Shown: positions 14,241 through 21,802 of the stretch, piece after piece
How positions within the stretch are numbered: the stretch's first letter is position 1
Layout of the letters: every line of letters starts with the position of its first letter
Assembly: GCA_002862305.1 (NCBI GenBank)
Contig: PKCS01000017.1
Coordinates: 1-33,414, forward strand
DNA: 33,414 nt
Reading direction: 5' to 3'
DNA from: Phycisphaerae bacterium
GTDB lineage: Bacteria > Planctomycetota > Phycisphaerae > Phycisphaerales > SM1A02
The notes under the pieces: model-generated
The model's database searches: none
What the model was told of the DNA's origin: nothing
Seen by the model: only the letters and a program-made list of their open reading frames with translations
Translations under genes and position numbers: made by a program

Positions 14241-15834
14241 CGAAGGCGGTGCGTTCGTTGTTGAGCGGGATGGTGGACGGCCCGCTCCCGGGGGCGTCGA
14301 CCAGCAGGTGCAGCAGGAGTCCGGTCCCGTGCAGGTCGCTCGCGGCCGCGGCATCGCGCACCACGAGGTCGAGGCGCAGGCCGTGGTCCTCGAACGGGGC
14401 GAGCCCGTCGGCGAACACCGCGGCCAGCAGGCTCCGGTTCCTGACCGCCCAGGCCTCCGCCGCGCGCAGGTCGCGCAGCGACGCCTCGTCCGCCACCAGG
14501 TGCAGTCGTCGCTGGTCGTCGAGGGCCAGCCCGATCCCGGGGGAGACCGGGCACGGGAGGTCGACCGGCTCGAGCCCGGCGACCAGACCGGCGTGGTGCG
14601 TGACCCGGTCGGGAGCCGCCTCGCCCGAAGCCGCCTCCTCGAGGACCGGGGTGGCGTGGACGGGAGGATCGGGTTCGACCATGGGCGTCACCTCGGGGAC
14701 CGGGGCGGCGTCGAACCTGGCGCGCAGCGCGCTGCGTTCCGCCTCCTCGTCGAAGGGCGTGGGGCACGGTCCGTCGAAGGATTCCTCGAACATGCCGGGG
14801 GCGTCCGCCGCCACGAGGGGGACCTCCGCGGAACCGATCAATCCCGTCAGTTCCTCCGCGCTCGGGGGGTCCAGGACCTCCTCGTCGGACGCCAGCACGG
14901 GATCGGGTTCGAGGCTGGCCAGGATCACCTCCGGACCGGGCACGGTGGCGGGTGCGGGGTCGACCGGGGACGAAGGGGGCTCGTCGATCGGGCCGGATCC
15001 GGCGGACCCGCGATCGAGGGCGGCGCGGCGGAGTTCGGCCACCAGCCGTTCGGTGTCGTAGGTCGGGCCCACCGGGACGTCCCAGTGGCGTCCCGGGGTG
15101 ACGACCGGTGCGTCGACGGACTCCGGTCCCATCGCGGGGATCACCAGGTCCAGCGGCAGGTCGAACTTGAGGAACCGACTCGCGGTCTCCGAGATCCTCG
15201 ACGCGATCGCCCGCGCGTCGTCCTCGTTGGTCCCCGCGATCACCAGCGACAGGGCCGGCAGCGGGAGCTCCGCGCCGCGGGCGGCCTCCACGAGTTCCTT
15301 CGAGCGACGATAGGCCTCGATCTTCGCCGCCTCGTCGGCCCCGGTCATGATCGTGATCGGCAGGTCGGTCTCCAGGATCGCCTCGTCGTCATCGATGGAC
15401 CGGGGGACGACCACCACCCGTGCCAGGTTGTCCGCGACCCAGCGAGCGAGGTCGCTGATGCGCTGGCAGGCGCCCTCCGGGGGATCGATCGGTTCCGATC
15501 CCTCGCCGAAGACCTGGACGGAGCAGCTCTTGTACTGGAGCCGGATCAGCGCGACGGGGCCCCGACCCCGGGCGATCCGCTGCACGTAGGCGGGAAGCCA
15601 GAGGTTCGCCCACACCGGGAGGTTCCCGGGGAACAGGACCTCGAGGCCCAGCGGCGGGACGGCCTCCAGCACCGGGGCCCCCCCATCGGAAGCGGGTCGG
15701 GCCGGCGCGCTGCGTCGATCGCGGTCGACCGTCGCCCCGCTGCGGATCGGCCGCAGGGTGTCCTCGCCCACCGAGAGCTCGGGACCGGAGAGGAAGCCGT
15801 CGGCGAATTCGTTGAAGGGATCCTTGGAGCTCAT
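14230..15834 (-). CDS. MinD/FlhG-like pseudo-ATPase lacking the P-loop, with acidic linker and unknown C-terminal domain
   Basis: The 534-residue protein has no conserved Walker motif, but residues 63-240 follow the MinD/FlhG pattern. LEVLFPGNLPVWANLWLPAY sits where the KGGVGKT loop and first helix belong and is followed by GPVALIRLQ at the LLIDAD strand. PITIMTGADEAAKIEAYRRSK matches the TTPEPTAxTDAYALIK block, and LSLVIAGTNEDDARAIASRI...ASRFLKFDLPLDLVIP matches the NRVR...RFL...G.IP block. The nucleotide-binding lysines and aspartate are lost. A long Pro/Glu/Asp-rich linker (about 270-420) leads to an unknown C-terminal domain (about 425-525). It begins 36 bases after the ParA-CBM48 gene. 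The fold assignment is my reading by eye. Confidence 0.6.
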   Translation of the reverse strand: MSSKDPFNEFADGFLSGPELSVGEDTLRPIRSGATVDRDRRSAPARPASDGGAPVLEAVPPLGLEVLFPGNLPVWANLWLPAYVQRIARGRGPVALIRLQYKSCSVQVFGEGSEPIDPPEGACQRISDLARWVADNLARVVVVPRSIDDDEAILETDLPITIMTGADEAAKIEAYRRSKELVEAARGAELPLPALSLVIAGTNEDDARAIASRISETASRFLKFDLPLDLVIPAMGPESVDAPVVTPGRHWDVPVGPTYDTERLVAELRRAALDRGSAGSGPIDEPPSSPVDPAPATVPGPEVILASLEPDPVLASDEEVLDPPSAEELTGLIGSAEVPLVAADAPGMFEESFDGPCPTPFDEEAERSALRARFDAAPVPEVTPMVEPDPPVHATPVLEEAASGEAAPDRVTHHAGLVAGLEPVDLPCPVSPGIGLALDDQRRLHLVADEASLRDLRAAEAWAVRNRSLLAAVFADGLAPFEDHGLRLDLVVRDAAAASDLHGTGLLLHLLVDAPGSGPSTIPLNNERTAFVTR

Positions 15835-15870
15835 GGCCGGTATCCGTGGTAGGCGGCGGCGCCGCGGGTG

Positions 15871-17265
15871 TCAGGTGGACGCTGGGATCTCCAGCAGGCA
15901 GGTGGTCGGATCGGAGGCCTCCACGCTGGTTGCGTGGGGGTCGGGGGCGGGGGTCCCGTCCACCAATAGTCGATAGCGGTAGGTGCCGGGGGGAAGCGGC
16001 AGGATCACCTCGTGGTCCCCGGCGGGTCCTCGGGGGGCGAGCGGTTCACCCTCGCGGGCCCAGTCGTTGAAGTCGCCGGTGACCGCGACCGTCGAACCGG
16101 TGCCGGCGGGCTGGCGGAAGCAGACGCCCTCGGGGATGGCGAAGGCCCCGAAGCGACCCGGTTCGTGGTCGCCGTCGCCGGACTTCGTGGGGTCGACCAC
16201 CAGCGACTGGAGGCCCTGGGGCGCGGAGCGCACCCGATCGAGGACCCCCTCGGGCAGGCGCTGCACGTCGAAGACCACCCCGGGGGAGGCGCCGGCCTCG
16301 TGGCGTCCGACCCGCTGCAGCACCGCCTGGACCCGCTCGTTGGGCTCGGGCACGGGAGGCGAGGGACGACTTTCCTCGAGGGCGGAGGGGGCGGGCTGCT
16401 GGGAATCGGGGCGGGGATCCTCCGCCCGGAGGGTGGCGCGATCGGTCTCCTCCTGGTGCTGGCGGGCGCGTTCGACGGCGATGGTGGTCTGCTGGTGGCC
16501 GAGGATCCAGTCCGCCAGCCGGGCGAAGTCCTCGGAGGCCGGGGAGTCCGGGGCGAATTCCTGGACCGGCTGCCCCATGCTCGCCGCCTCGCGCAGGGAC
16601 TCGTGCTCGCGGACGACCAGCGGTGCGACCTGGTCCCCGAACCGGGTGCGGATCGCGGAGAGGATGTTCTCGGAGCGGGCGGAGGACTCGTCGTGCAGGG
16701 TCGGCAGCAGGAAGAAGTCCAGCGGTCGGCCGATCCGCTTGATCACGGTGTCGATCGTCTTCGCCTGGCGGATCGCGCCCTTGAGCGCGAAGTACCCGGT
16801 CTCGACCGGCACCAGGGTCTCGTCCGCGGCGCGCAGCGCGTTGAAGGTCAGCCAGCCGATCGCCGGGGGGCAGTCGACGATGCAGACGTCGAAGCGGTCC
16901 TGGACCAGCTCCAGCACGTGCAGCAGCCGGCGATCCCGATCGTGCTGCTCGGCGTTGCCGTGGTCCGCGCTCTCGAAGTTGGTGAGGCGCACGGTGCAGG
17001 GGATCAGGTTGAGTCCGCTGCCCACCTCCCAGATCATCTCGTCCACGAGGTCCGGCTCGTACCCGAGGTCCGCCTCCAGCGCGTCCTCGATGCCCCGGGT
17101 GATCGAGGACTCGGGCACCCCCAGCCCGGCCGCGCAGTGTCCCTGGGGGTCGAGGTCGATGAGGAGGACCCGCAGCGAGCGCCTCGCGAACTCCGCGCTC
17201 AGGTTGATCGCGGTGGTCGTCTTGCCACAGCCACCCTTCTGATTGACCATCGCGATCGTCCGCAC
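15871..17265 (-). CDS. ParA-family ATPase fused to a C-terminal CBM48/glycogen-binding-like domain
   Basis: The 464-residue protein starts at GTG 17265 with GGAG 8 bases upstream. Residues 1-255 are a ParA ATPase: deviant Walker A KGGCGKTT (10-17) with its signature lysine, LLIDLDPQGHCAAGLG, VCIVDCPPAIGWLTFNAL (Walker B), and the GYFALKGAIRQ segment. A Gln/Pro/Glu-rich linker follows (about 260-310), then a small unknown stretch. Residues 380-464 read as an isoamylase-N/AMPK-beta-like beta-sandwich: VAVTGDFNDWAREGEPLAP, then PPGTYRYRLLVDGTPAPDP. W402 is present, while the second sugar-contact Trp is replaced by Pro. No ParB or parS is nearby. This suggests positioning of a non-chromosomal cargo; that part is inference. 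Confidence 0.85.
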   Translation of the reverse strand: MRTIAMVNQKGGCGKTTTAINLSAEFARRSLRVLLIDLDPQGHCAAGLGVPESSITRGIEDALEADLGYEPDLVDEMIWEVGSGLNLIPCTVRLTNFESADHGNAEQHDRDRRLLHVLELVQDRFDVCIVDCPPAIGWLTFNALRAADETLVPVETGYFALKGAIRQAKTIDTVIKRIGRPLDFFLLPTLHDESSARSENILSAIRTRFGDQVAPLVVREHESLREAASMGQPVQEFAPDSPASEDFARLADWILGHQQTTIAVERARQHQEETDRATLRAEDPRPDSQQPAPSALEESRPSPPVPEPNERVQAVLQRVGRHEAGASPGVVFDVQRLPEGVLDRVRSAPQGLQSLVVDPTKSGDGDHEPGRFGAFAIPEGVCFRQPAGTGSTVAVTGDFNDWAREGEPLAPRGPAGDHEVILPLPPGTYRYRLLVDGTPAPDPHATSVEASDPTTCLLEIPAST

Positions 17266-17269
17266 GCAG

Positions 17270-17285
17270 AGGCTCCTGGGAGCCT
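17270..17285 (-). promoter_or_regulatory. Hairpin covering the parA-like gene's ribosome site
   Basis: On the minus strand AGGCTCC-CA-GGAGCCT is a 7-bp palindrome whose right arm contains the GGAG ribosome site, 4 bases before GTG 17265. Folding would hide the site. It could equally be a remnant terminator between aroB and this gene. Confidence 0.35.
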
Positions 17286-17327
17286 TATCGGAACCCGGCC
17301 GCGGACGACTGCAATAAGCGCCCGATC

Positions 17328-18458
17328 TCAGCTCGCCCCGACCTCGGCCCAGCCCTCGAGGAGCAGCCCCCGTTCGGGGCCCTCGTGCAGCCGCACGGAG
17401 CCGCGCCCGTCCGGCACCACGATCGTGAGGGTGCCGTCGCGGACCTTCTTGTCCCAGCCCATTCGCTCGACGAGGTCCTCGGCGGGGAGCTTGCTGGACA
17501 ACCGGACCGGGAGTTCGCAGGCGAGCAGGACCTCCCGGAGGTGGTCGCACTCCGACTGGGTCCAGGACCCGAGCGAGCGGGCGCAGGCTCCGGCGGCCAC
17601 CAGCCCGATGGCCACCGCCTCGCCGTGCTTGAGGCCCAGCTCGGGGACGTTCTCGATCGCGTGGGCGAAGGTGTGCCCGAGGTTGAGCCAGGCGCGGGCG
17701 GCCCCCTGTCCGGCGCCGGTCTCCTCGCGTTCGTCGTGACCGACGATGGCGGCCTTGACCGCGGCGCTGCGTCGGATGAGCTCGGTGCACTCGGGGACCC
17801 CGGCCTCCAGGATCGCGGGGGCGATCCCCGCCAGCTGCTCGAGCATCGACCAGTCGGAGATCATGCCGTGCTTGACGCACTCGGCCAGCCCGCAGGCGAG
17901 TTCCCGACGCGGCAGGCTCGAGAGCACCTCGGGGTCGGCGAGGACCCCCAGCGGCTGCCAGAAGGCACCAACCAGGTTCTTCCCGAGGGTGTTGTCGGGC
18001 AGCGGCAGGTTCACGCCGGTCTTGCCCCCGATGGAGGCGTCCACCATCGCCAGGAGGGTGGTGGGCACGTGCAGCAGGGGGATCCCCCTCAGCCAGCTCG
18101 CGGCGACGAACCCCGCGAGGTCCCCGACGATCCCCCCTCCGACCGCGACCACCACGCTGGAGCGATCGATGTGCTCGCGGGCGGCGGCCTCCAGGAGCGC
18201 GGAGAACGCGGGCAGGGACTTGTTGGTCTCGTCCGCCTCGACGGTGCCGAAGGCGAGCCCGAAGCCGGCCGCCTCGATCGAGGCGGCGACATCCTCCGCG
18301 AAGGTCTCCGCGACCGACTCGTCGGCGATCAGCAGGACGCTGCGTCCGGGACGGAAGTCGACCAGCTGCCGAAGGCGCTCGCCGCACTGGGAACGCAGCC
18401 CCGGCTCGACCACCACCTGGTACGAGCGGTCCGCGAGTCTGACGTCGATGGTGCTCAC
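17328..18458 (-). CDS. aroB: 3-Dehydroquinate synthase
   Basis: AroB turns DAHP into 3-dehydroquinate, the second step of the shikimate pathway, using NAD and a divalent metal. The 376-residue protein shows the NAD-binding GGGIVGDLAGF (107-117), the HVPTTLLAMVDASIGGKTGVN block (130-150), NTLGKNLVGAFWQP, the metal ligand region LACGLAECVKHGMI and the NLGHTFAHAIE histidine motif. It starts at GTG 18458 with a GGGAGG ribosome site 6 bases upstream. It is followed after 62 bases by the ParA-CBM48 gene on the same strand. Length is normal (350-390 for the family). Confidence 0.97.
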   Translation of the reverse strand: MSTIDVRLADRSYQVVVEPGLRSQCGERLRQLVDFRPGRSVLLIADESVAETFAEDVAASIEAAGFGLAFGTVEADETNKSLPAFSALLEAAAREHIDRSSVVVAVGGGIVGDLAGFVAASWLRGIPLLHVPTTLLAMVDASIGGKTGVNLPLPDNTLGKNLVGAFWQPLGVLADPEVLSSLPRRELACGLAECVKHGMISDWSMLEQLAGIAPAILEAGVPECTELIRRSAAVKAAIVGHDEREETGAGQGAARAWLNLGHTFAHAIENVPELGLKHGEAVAIGLVAAGACARSLGSWTQSECDHLREVLLACELPVRLSSKLPAEDLVERMGWDKKVRDGTLTIVVPDGRGSVRLHEGPERGLLLEGWAEVGAS

Positions 18459-18703
18459 GAATGGCCTCCCTGCGGACGATGATCGTTCCTCGGCCCCGGC
18501 ACATCAAGCGCCGCGGCGGGATCGTCGGGAAGTTCCCCGCGTTTCCCGCGGGACCCGGGGGCCTGCCGGGGACCCGCACCCGCCGGGCATCGTCGGTCGG
18601 GGCGAACAGGCACCGGGGGATCCGCCCGTCGCCGGAGCGGGCTCCGGTCGGGGGGACGAGACCATGAAAACGGGCGCGGCCCCGAACGGAGCCGCGCCCT
18701 GGA
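18459..18703. other. Intergenic region aroB-tRNA-Glu
   Basis: These 245 bases are very GC-rich and contain no credible gene. A CCCGCG/CGCGGG hairpin lies near 18535-18555, and the tRNA terminator lies at 18672-18699. The aroB ribosome site is at its left end. No -10-like box was found close to aroB, so aroB may be read from a promoter I cannot see. Confidence 0.6.
18672..18699 (-). terminator. Rho-independent terminator of tRNA-Glu
   Basis: GGGCGCGGC (18672-18680) pairs perfectly with GCCGCGCCC (18691-18699) around a 10-base loop. On the minus strand the stem is followed by GTTTTC. It lies 5 bases beyond the tRNA 3' end. Confidence 0.8.
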
Positions 18704-18778
18704 TGACCCCAAGGGGATTCGAACCCCTGTTCCCAGGATGAAAACCTGGTGTCCTGGACCTGACTAGACGATGGGGCC
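18704..18778 (-). tRNA. tRNA-Glu (anticodon TTC)
   Basis: On the minus strand the gene reads GGCCCCA at the 5' acceptor and TGGGGTC plus discriminator A at the 3' end (one G-T pair). It has a D arm TCGTCTAGTC..., an anticodon stem CCAGG/CCTGG with loop TTTTCAT (anticodon TTC), and a T arm AGGGGTTCGAATCCCCT. CCA is not encoded (TCC follows). Total length is 75 bases. Confidence 0.97.
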
Positions 18779-18787
18779 GCCGACTCC

Positions 18788-18815
18788 ATCTTATCGCGGA
18801 GTTCCCCGGGGGCAA
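18788..18815 (-). promoter_or_regulatory. Probable tRNA-Glu promoter (TTGCCC - 16 bp - TAAGAT)
   Basis: On the minus strand -35 TTGCCC (18810-18815) and -10 TAAGAT (18788-18793) are 16 bases apart. The -10 ends 9 bases before the tRNA 5' end at 18778, so the precursor leader would be only a few bases. Confidence 0.5.
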
Positions 18816-18840
18816 GGCGCTGGCACGCGGGCGCTCCTGC

Positions 18841-18846
18841 TACGCT
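18841..18846 (+). promoter_or_regulatory. Extended -10 (TGCTACGCT) before the nucleosidase-like gene
   Basis: TACGCT preceded by TGC ends 6 bases before ATG 18853, consistent with a leaderless transcript. It lies back-to-back with the tRNA-Glu promoter on the other strand. Confidence 0.45.
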
Positions 18847-18852
18847 TTCGCG

Positions 18853-19515
18853 ATGCCGAGCGCCCGCCCGATCATCCTCTGCCCGCTGCACGTCGAACGA
18901 CGCGCCCTGCTCGCCGGCTGGACCGGGGACGCGATCGAGGTGTCCTGCTGCGGACCCGGCCACGAGGGCATCGCCCGGTGGGCGGGGGCCAACCGGCGGC
19001 TGGACCGCCCCGTGATCCTGGCCGGACTGGCCGGCAGCCTGGTCGAGGACCACCGCCCCGGGGACGTGGTGGAGGTGACCGGCGCGGTGCGACCGGGCGC
19101 CCCCGTCAAGGAGACCACCTGGCGGCTGCCCGGCCGGCTCGAACTGCCGAGGGTCCTGGCGACCTCCAGCACCCGACTGGTCAATTCCCGACCCGCGAAG
19201 CGTGCCCTGCACTCGACGCTGGGGGCGGGCGTGGTGGACATGGAGTCCCTGACCTTCGTGCAGAAGGGACTCGAGCTGGGCTGGCAGTTCGGGATCGTCC
19301 GCGCGATCAGCGACGGGCTCGACGACACCCTGCCGCCGGGATGCGACCGCTGGGTCGACCACCGCGGGCGGGTCGCCCCCGCGGCGGTGCTCTCGAGCGT
19401 GCTCCGTTCCCCCTCCCTGGTCGGTCGGATGCGGGAGATGGGACGGTTGACCACGAGCGCCATGGGTCGACTGGCGGGGGTGCTCCAGCAGGCGTTCGCG
19501 GAGCCGGGACGATGA
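18853..19515 (+). CDS. Nucleoside phosphorylase superfamily protein (MTA/SAH nucleosidase-like)
   Basis: The 220-residue protein resembles purine nucleoside phosphorylase/MTA-SAH nucleosidase enzymes. It has GLAGSL at about 58-63 (the phosphate/ribose loop), the ribose-binding DMES at 129-132 and RAISDGLDD at 150-158 with the catalytic aspartate. These enzymes cleave adenine or other bases from nucleosides. The sequence is divergent from E. coli MtnN and shorter in the middle, closer in style to the phosphorylase-like proteins found in isoprenoid/hopanoid clusters, so substrate is open. The stop overlaps the nadD start (ATGA), indicating coupling with nadD and rimO. Confidence 0.72.
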   Translation: MPSARPIILCPLHVERRALLAGWTGDAIEVSCCGPGHEGIARWAGANRRLDRPVILAGLAGSLVEDHRPGDVVEVTGAVRPGAPVKETTWRLPGRLELPRVLATSSTRLVNSRPAKRALHSTLGAGVVDMESLTFVQKGLELGWQFGIVRAISDGLDDTLPPGCDRWVDHRGRVAPAAVLSSVLRSPSLVGRMREMGRLTTSAMGRLAGVLQQAFAEPGR

Positions 19516-20183
19516 ACGCCACTGCCTCCACGAACCCGCGCACGGTGGTGCTCTTCGGAGGCACCTTCGACCCCCCCCACCTGGCCCACGTCGCCCAGGC
19601 GATGACCGCCGCGGAACGCCTCGGGGCCGGGGAGGTGGTGTTCATCCCCAACGCCTCCAACCCCCAGAAGACCGAGACCGCGCCGACCGCCGCCCACCAC
19701 CGGCTGGCGATGCTGGAGCTGGCCCTCGACGGACACCCCCGGGCGACCATCAGCCGGGTGGAGCTCGAACATCCCGGTCCCAGCTACACGGTGGACACCC
19801 TTCGACGGCTGGTCCGGGAACCTTTCCTGGAGGGGGCCCGGCTGCGACTGCTGATCGGGGCGGACCAGGCCCTGAACTTCACCACCTGGAAAGACTGGGA
19901 GGCGATCGAGCAAATGGCCGAACCAGTGGTCATGCCCCGTCCCCCCCACACCCATGACCGGCTGCTGGCCGAATACGAGGCTTTTTACCCCGGGACCGCC
20001 GACCGCTGGAAGGGGCGCACCCTGGACATGCCGGTGGTGGAGGGCTGCTCGACGGACCTGCGCCCGATGATCGCCGCGGGGCGCTCGCTGGAGGGGCTGC
20101 TGGATCCGGCGGTCGAAGGGTACGTTCGGCGACATCGACTCTACGGATGGGGTGATCCAACGGCTACCATCGAGACGTCATGA
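19512..20183 (+). CDS. nadD: Nicotinate-nucleotide adenylyltransferase
   Basis: NadD adenylates nicotinate mononucleotide to make deamido-NAD. The 223-residue protein has the nucleotidyltransferase motif GGTFDPPHLAH at residues 16-26, the family segments FIPNASNPQK, PGPSYTVDTLRRL and LLIGADQALNFTTWKDW, and the C-terminal GCSTDLR, equivalent to ISSTxIR. ATG 19512 is chosen from the ATGA overlap with the preceding stop. Its own stop overlaps the rimO start in the same ATGA arrangement. Gene order in this cluster differs from the frequent obg-proB-nadD-rsfS order. Confidence 0.95.
   Translation: MNATASTNPRTVVLFGGTFDPPHLAHVAQAMTAAERLGAGEVVFIPNASNPQKTETAPTAAHHRLAMLELALDGHPRATISRVELEHPGPSYTVDTLRRLVREPFLEGARLRLLIGADQALNFTTWKDWEAIEQMAEPVVMPRPPHTHDRLLAEYEAFYPGTADRWKGRTLDMPVVEGCSTDLRPMIAAGRSLEGLLDPAVEGYVRRHRLYGWGDPTATIETS
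20165..20170 (+). promoter_or_regulatory. Possible internal -10 (GCTACCAT) before rimO
   Basis: TACCAT lies inside the end of nadD and ends 9 bases before the rimO ATG. It is the same GCTACCAT string found before the amidohydrolase gene. It might give a separate leaderless rimO transcript; coding constraint makes it weaker evidence. Confidence 0.3.
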
Positions 20184-21736
20184 ACCAGGTCGCCTCCCCA
20201 ATCAACTCCGTGGCGTTCGTCAGCCTCGGCTGCCCGAAGAACCTCGTGGACAGCGAGAAGATGCTCGGCACCCTCGTCCAGGACGGGCTGGAGCTGGTCT
20301 CCGACCACGACGAGGCGGACGCGATCGTGGTGAACACCTGCGGGTTCATGGAGTCCTCCAAGGACGAATCCCTGGAGGTGATCCGGGAGGCGATCCAGCG
20401 CAAGGAATCCGGGGACCTCAGCCGGGTGGTGGTCGCGGGCTGCCTGGTCCAGCGCCACCGGGCCAAGCTGCTCCAGTGGGCGCCCGGGATCGACGCGATG
20501 ATCGGGGTCTTCGACCGCGACCACGTGCTGGAGGCGGTGCGCGGGGTCGCCCCGCCGCGGGAGAACGCGATCGAGTCCCCGGAGGCCCCCCGCTACTGGA
20601 TCTCCGGCAACGCCCTGCAGGCCGCGGGCGAACGCGGGATGGAGACCACCGGCCTGACGGTGCACGGCAAGGACGGCAAGGGGATCGGCTACTTCGAGGA
20701 CGACGCCCAGCGGCTCCGCCTGACCCCGCGGCACTGGGCGTACCTCCGGGTCTCGGAGGGCTGCAACCAGAAGTGCGCCTTCTGCACCATCCCCTCGATC
20801 CGCGGCAAGATGCGCTCCAAGGGGGTGGACCGGATCGTCGAGGAGGCGCGGGCCCTGGTCAACGAGGGGTGCTTCGAACTGAACCTGATCGGGCAGGACA
20901 CCACCAGCTTCGGCTACGACGTCGGCTACTCGGCGGGCCTGGTCGGGATGCTGGAGTCGGTCGACGAGGTGCTGGAGGAGGCGGGCGGCGGCTGGGCGCG
21001 CCTGATGTACGCCTACCCGACGTTCTTCGACGACGAGATGATCGACGCGATCGCCAGGCTGCGGAACGTGGTCAACTACATCGACATGCCCCTGCAGCAC
21101 GCGAGCGACGCGATCCTGGACTCGATGCGCCGCGACGTGCGCGCGGACCAGCAGGCCGCCCTGATCCACAGGCTCCGGGACCGCATCCCGGGGATGGCCA
21201 TCCGCACCACCTTCATCACCGGGTTCCCCGGGGAGACCGAGGACGACCACCGGAGGCTGATGGACTTCGTGGAGGAGATGGAGTTCGAGGCGATGGGCGT
21301 CTTCCGCTACTCCCGGGAGGCGGGCACCCCCGCCGGCCGGATGGACCGCGACCCCGACCTGCACGTCCCGGACGAGGTCAAGCTGCGCCGGGAACGGGAG
21401 CTGATGCTGCTGCAGCAGCGGATCGCCTTCGAGAACGCCGCCTACCTCGCCGAGCACCGGGTCCAGCTGGACGTCCTGGTCGACGCCCCCGCGGCGGGGG
21501 GCACCGAGGGACGCGCGACGCCGGGGGTGAACGACTCCGGCAACCGGCTCCACGTGGGACGGGCCTACCACCAGGCACCCCAGATCGACTCCCTCACCTA
21601 CCTCAGCTCGCGGGAGGCGCTGAGCCCCGGGGAGCTCGTCCGCTGCACGATCGTGGACAGCGACGGCTACGACCTGGTCGCCCAGCCCTCGGCGGAGCTC
21701 GAAACCCGGTTCAACCTTCCGGTGGTCGCCGGCTGA
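20180..21736 (+). CDS. rimO: Ribosomal protein S12 methylthiotransferase RimO
   Basis: RimO is a radical-SAM enzyme that methylthiolates the conserved aspartate of ribosomal protein S12. The 518-residue protein has the N-terminal cluster cysteines C18 (SLGCPKNLVDSE), C54 (NTCGF) and C88 (AGCLVQ). The radical-SAM CxxxCxxC is SEGCNQKCAFC (C195, C199, C202), followed by TIPSIRGKMRSK. A C-terminal TRAM domain follows (about 440-515). VSLGCPKNLVDSE distinguishes RimO from MiaB. It is longer than E. coli RimO (441): about 45 extra residues lie between the N-terminal domain and the radical-SAM motif (about 128-178). Start overlaps nadD by 4 bases. Confidence 0.95.
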   Translation: MNQVASPINSVAFVSLGCPKNLVDSEKMLGTLVQDGLELVSDHDEADAIVVNTCGFMESSKDESLEVIREAIQRKESGDLSRVVVAGCLVQRHRAKLLQWAPGIDAMIGVFDRDHVLEAVRGVAPPRENAIESPEAPRYWISGNALQAAGERGMETTGLTVHGKDGKGIGYFEDDAQRLRLTPRHWAYLRVSEGCNQKCAFCTIPSIRGKMRSKGVDRIVEEARALVNEGCFELNLIGQDTTSFGYDVGYSAGLVGMLESVDEVLEEAGGGWARLMYAYPTFFDDEMIDAIARLRNVVNYIDMPLQHASDAILDSMRRDVRADQQAALIHRLRDRIPGMAIRTTFITGFPGETEDDHRRLMDFVEEMEFEAMGVFRYSREAGTPAGRMDRDPDLHVPDEVKLRRERELMLLQQRIAFENAAYLAEHRVQLDVLVDAPAAGGTEGRATPGVNDSGNRLHVGRAYHQAPQIDSLTYLSSREALSPGELVRCTIVDSDGYDLVAQPSAELETRFNLPVVAG

Positions 21737-21753
21737 GGCCCGGGTGCTTCGCC

Positions 21754-21759
21754 TATCAT
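21754..21759 (+). promoter_or_regulatory. -10-like box (TATCAT) upstream of lepA
   Basis: TATCAT lies in the 66-base gap between rimO and lepA, 43 bases before GTG 21803. It would give a short leader that has no purine-rich ribosome site. Confidence 0.35.
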
Positions 21760-21802
21760 TCCGCCAGCAGTCCCCTCCCACCAACCCACGTCCGGCACCT
21801 CC

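Noticed and set aside
15871-19362. A single very long minus-strand frame covering 1163 codons, which would join the ParA protein with an upstream extension.
   Set aside because: Beyond GTG 17265 the translation is Arg/Gly/Pro-rich shadow sequence antisense or out of frame to aroB and crosses the tRNA-Glu gene; real ParA sequence starts at the GTG with a ribosome site.
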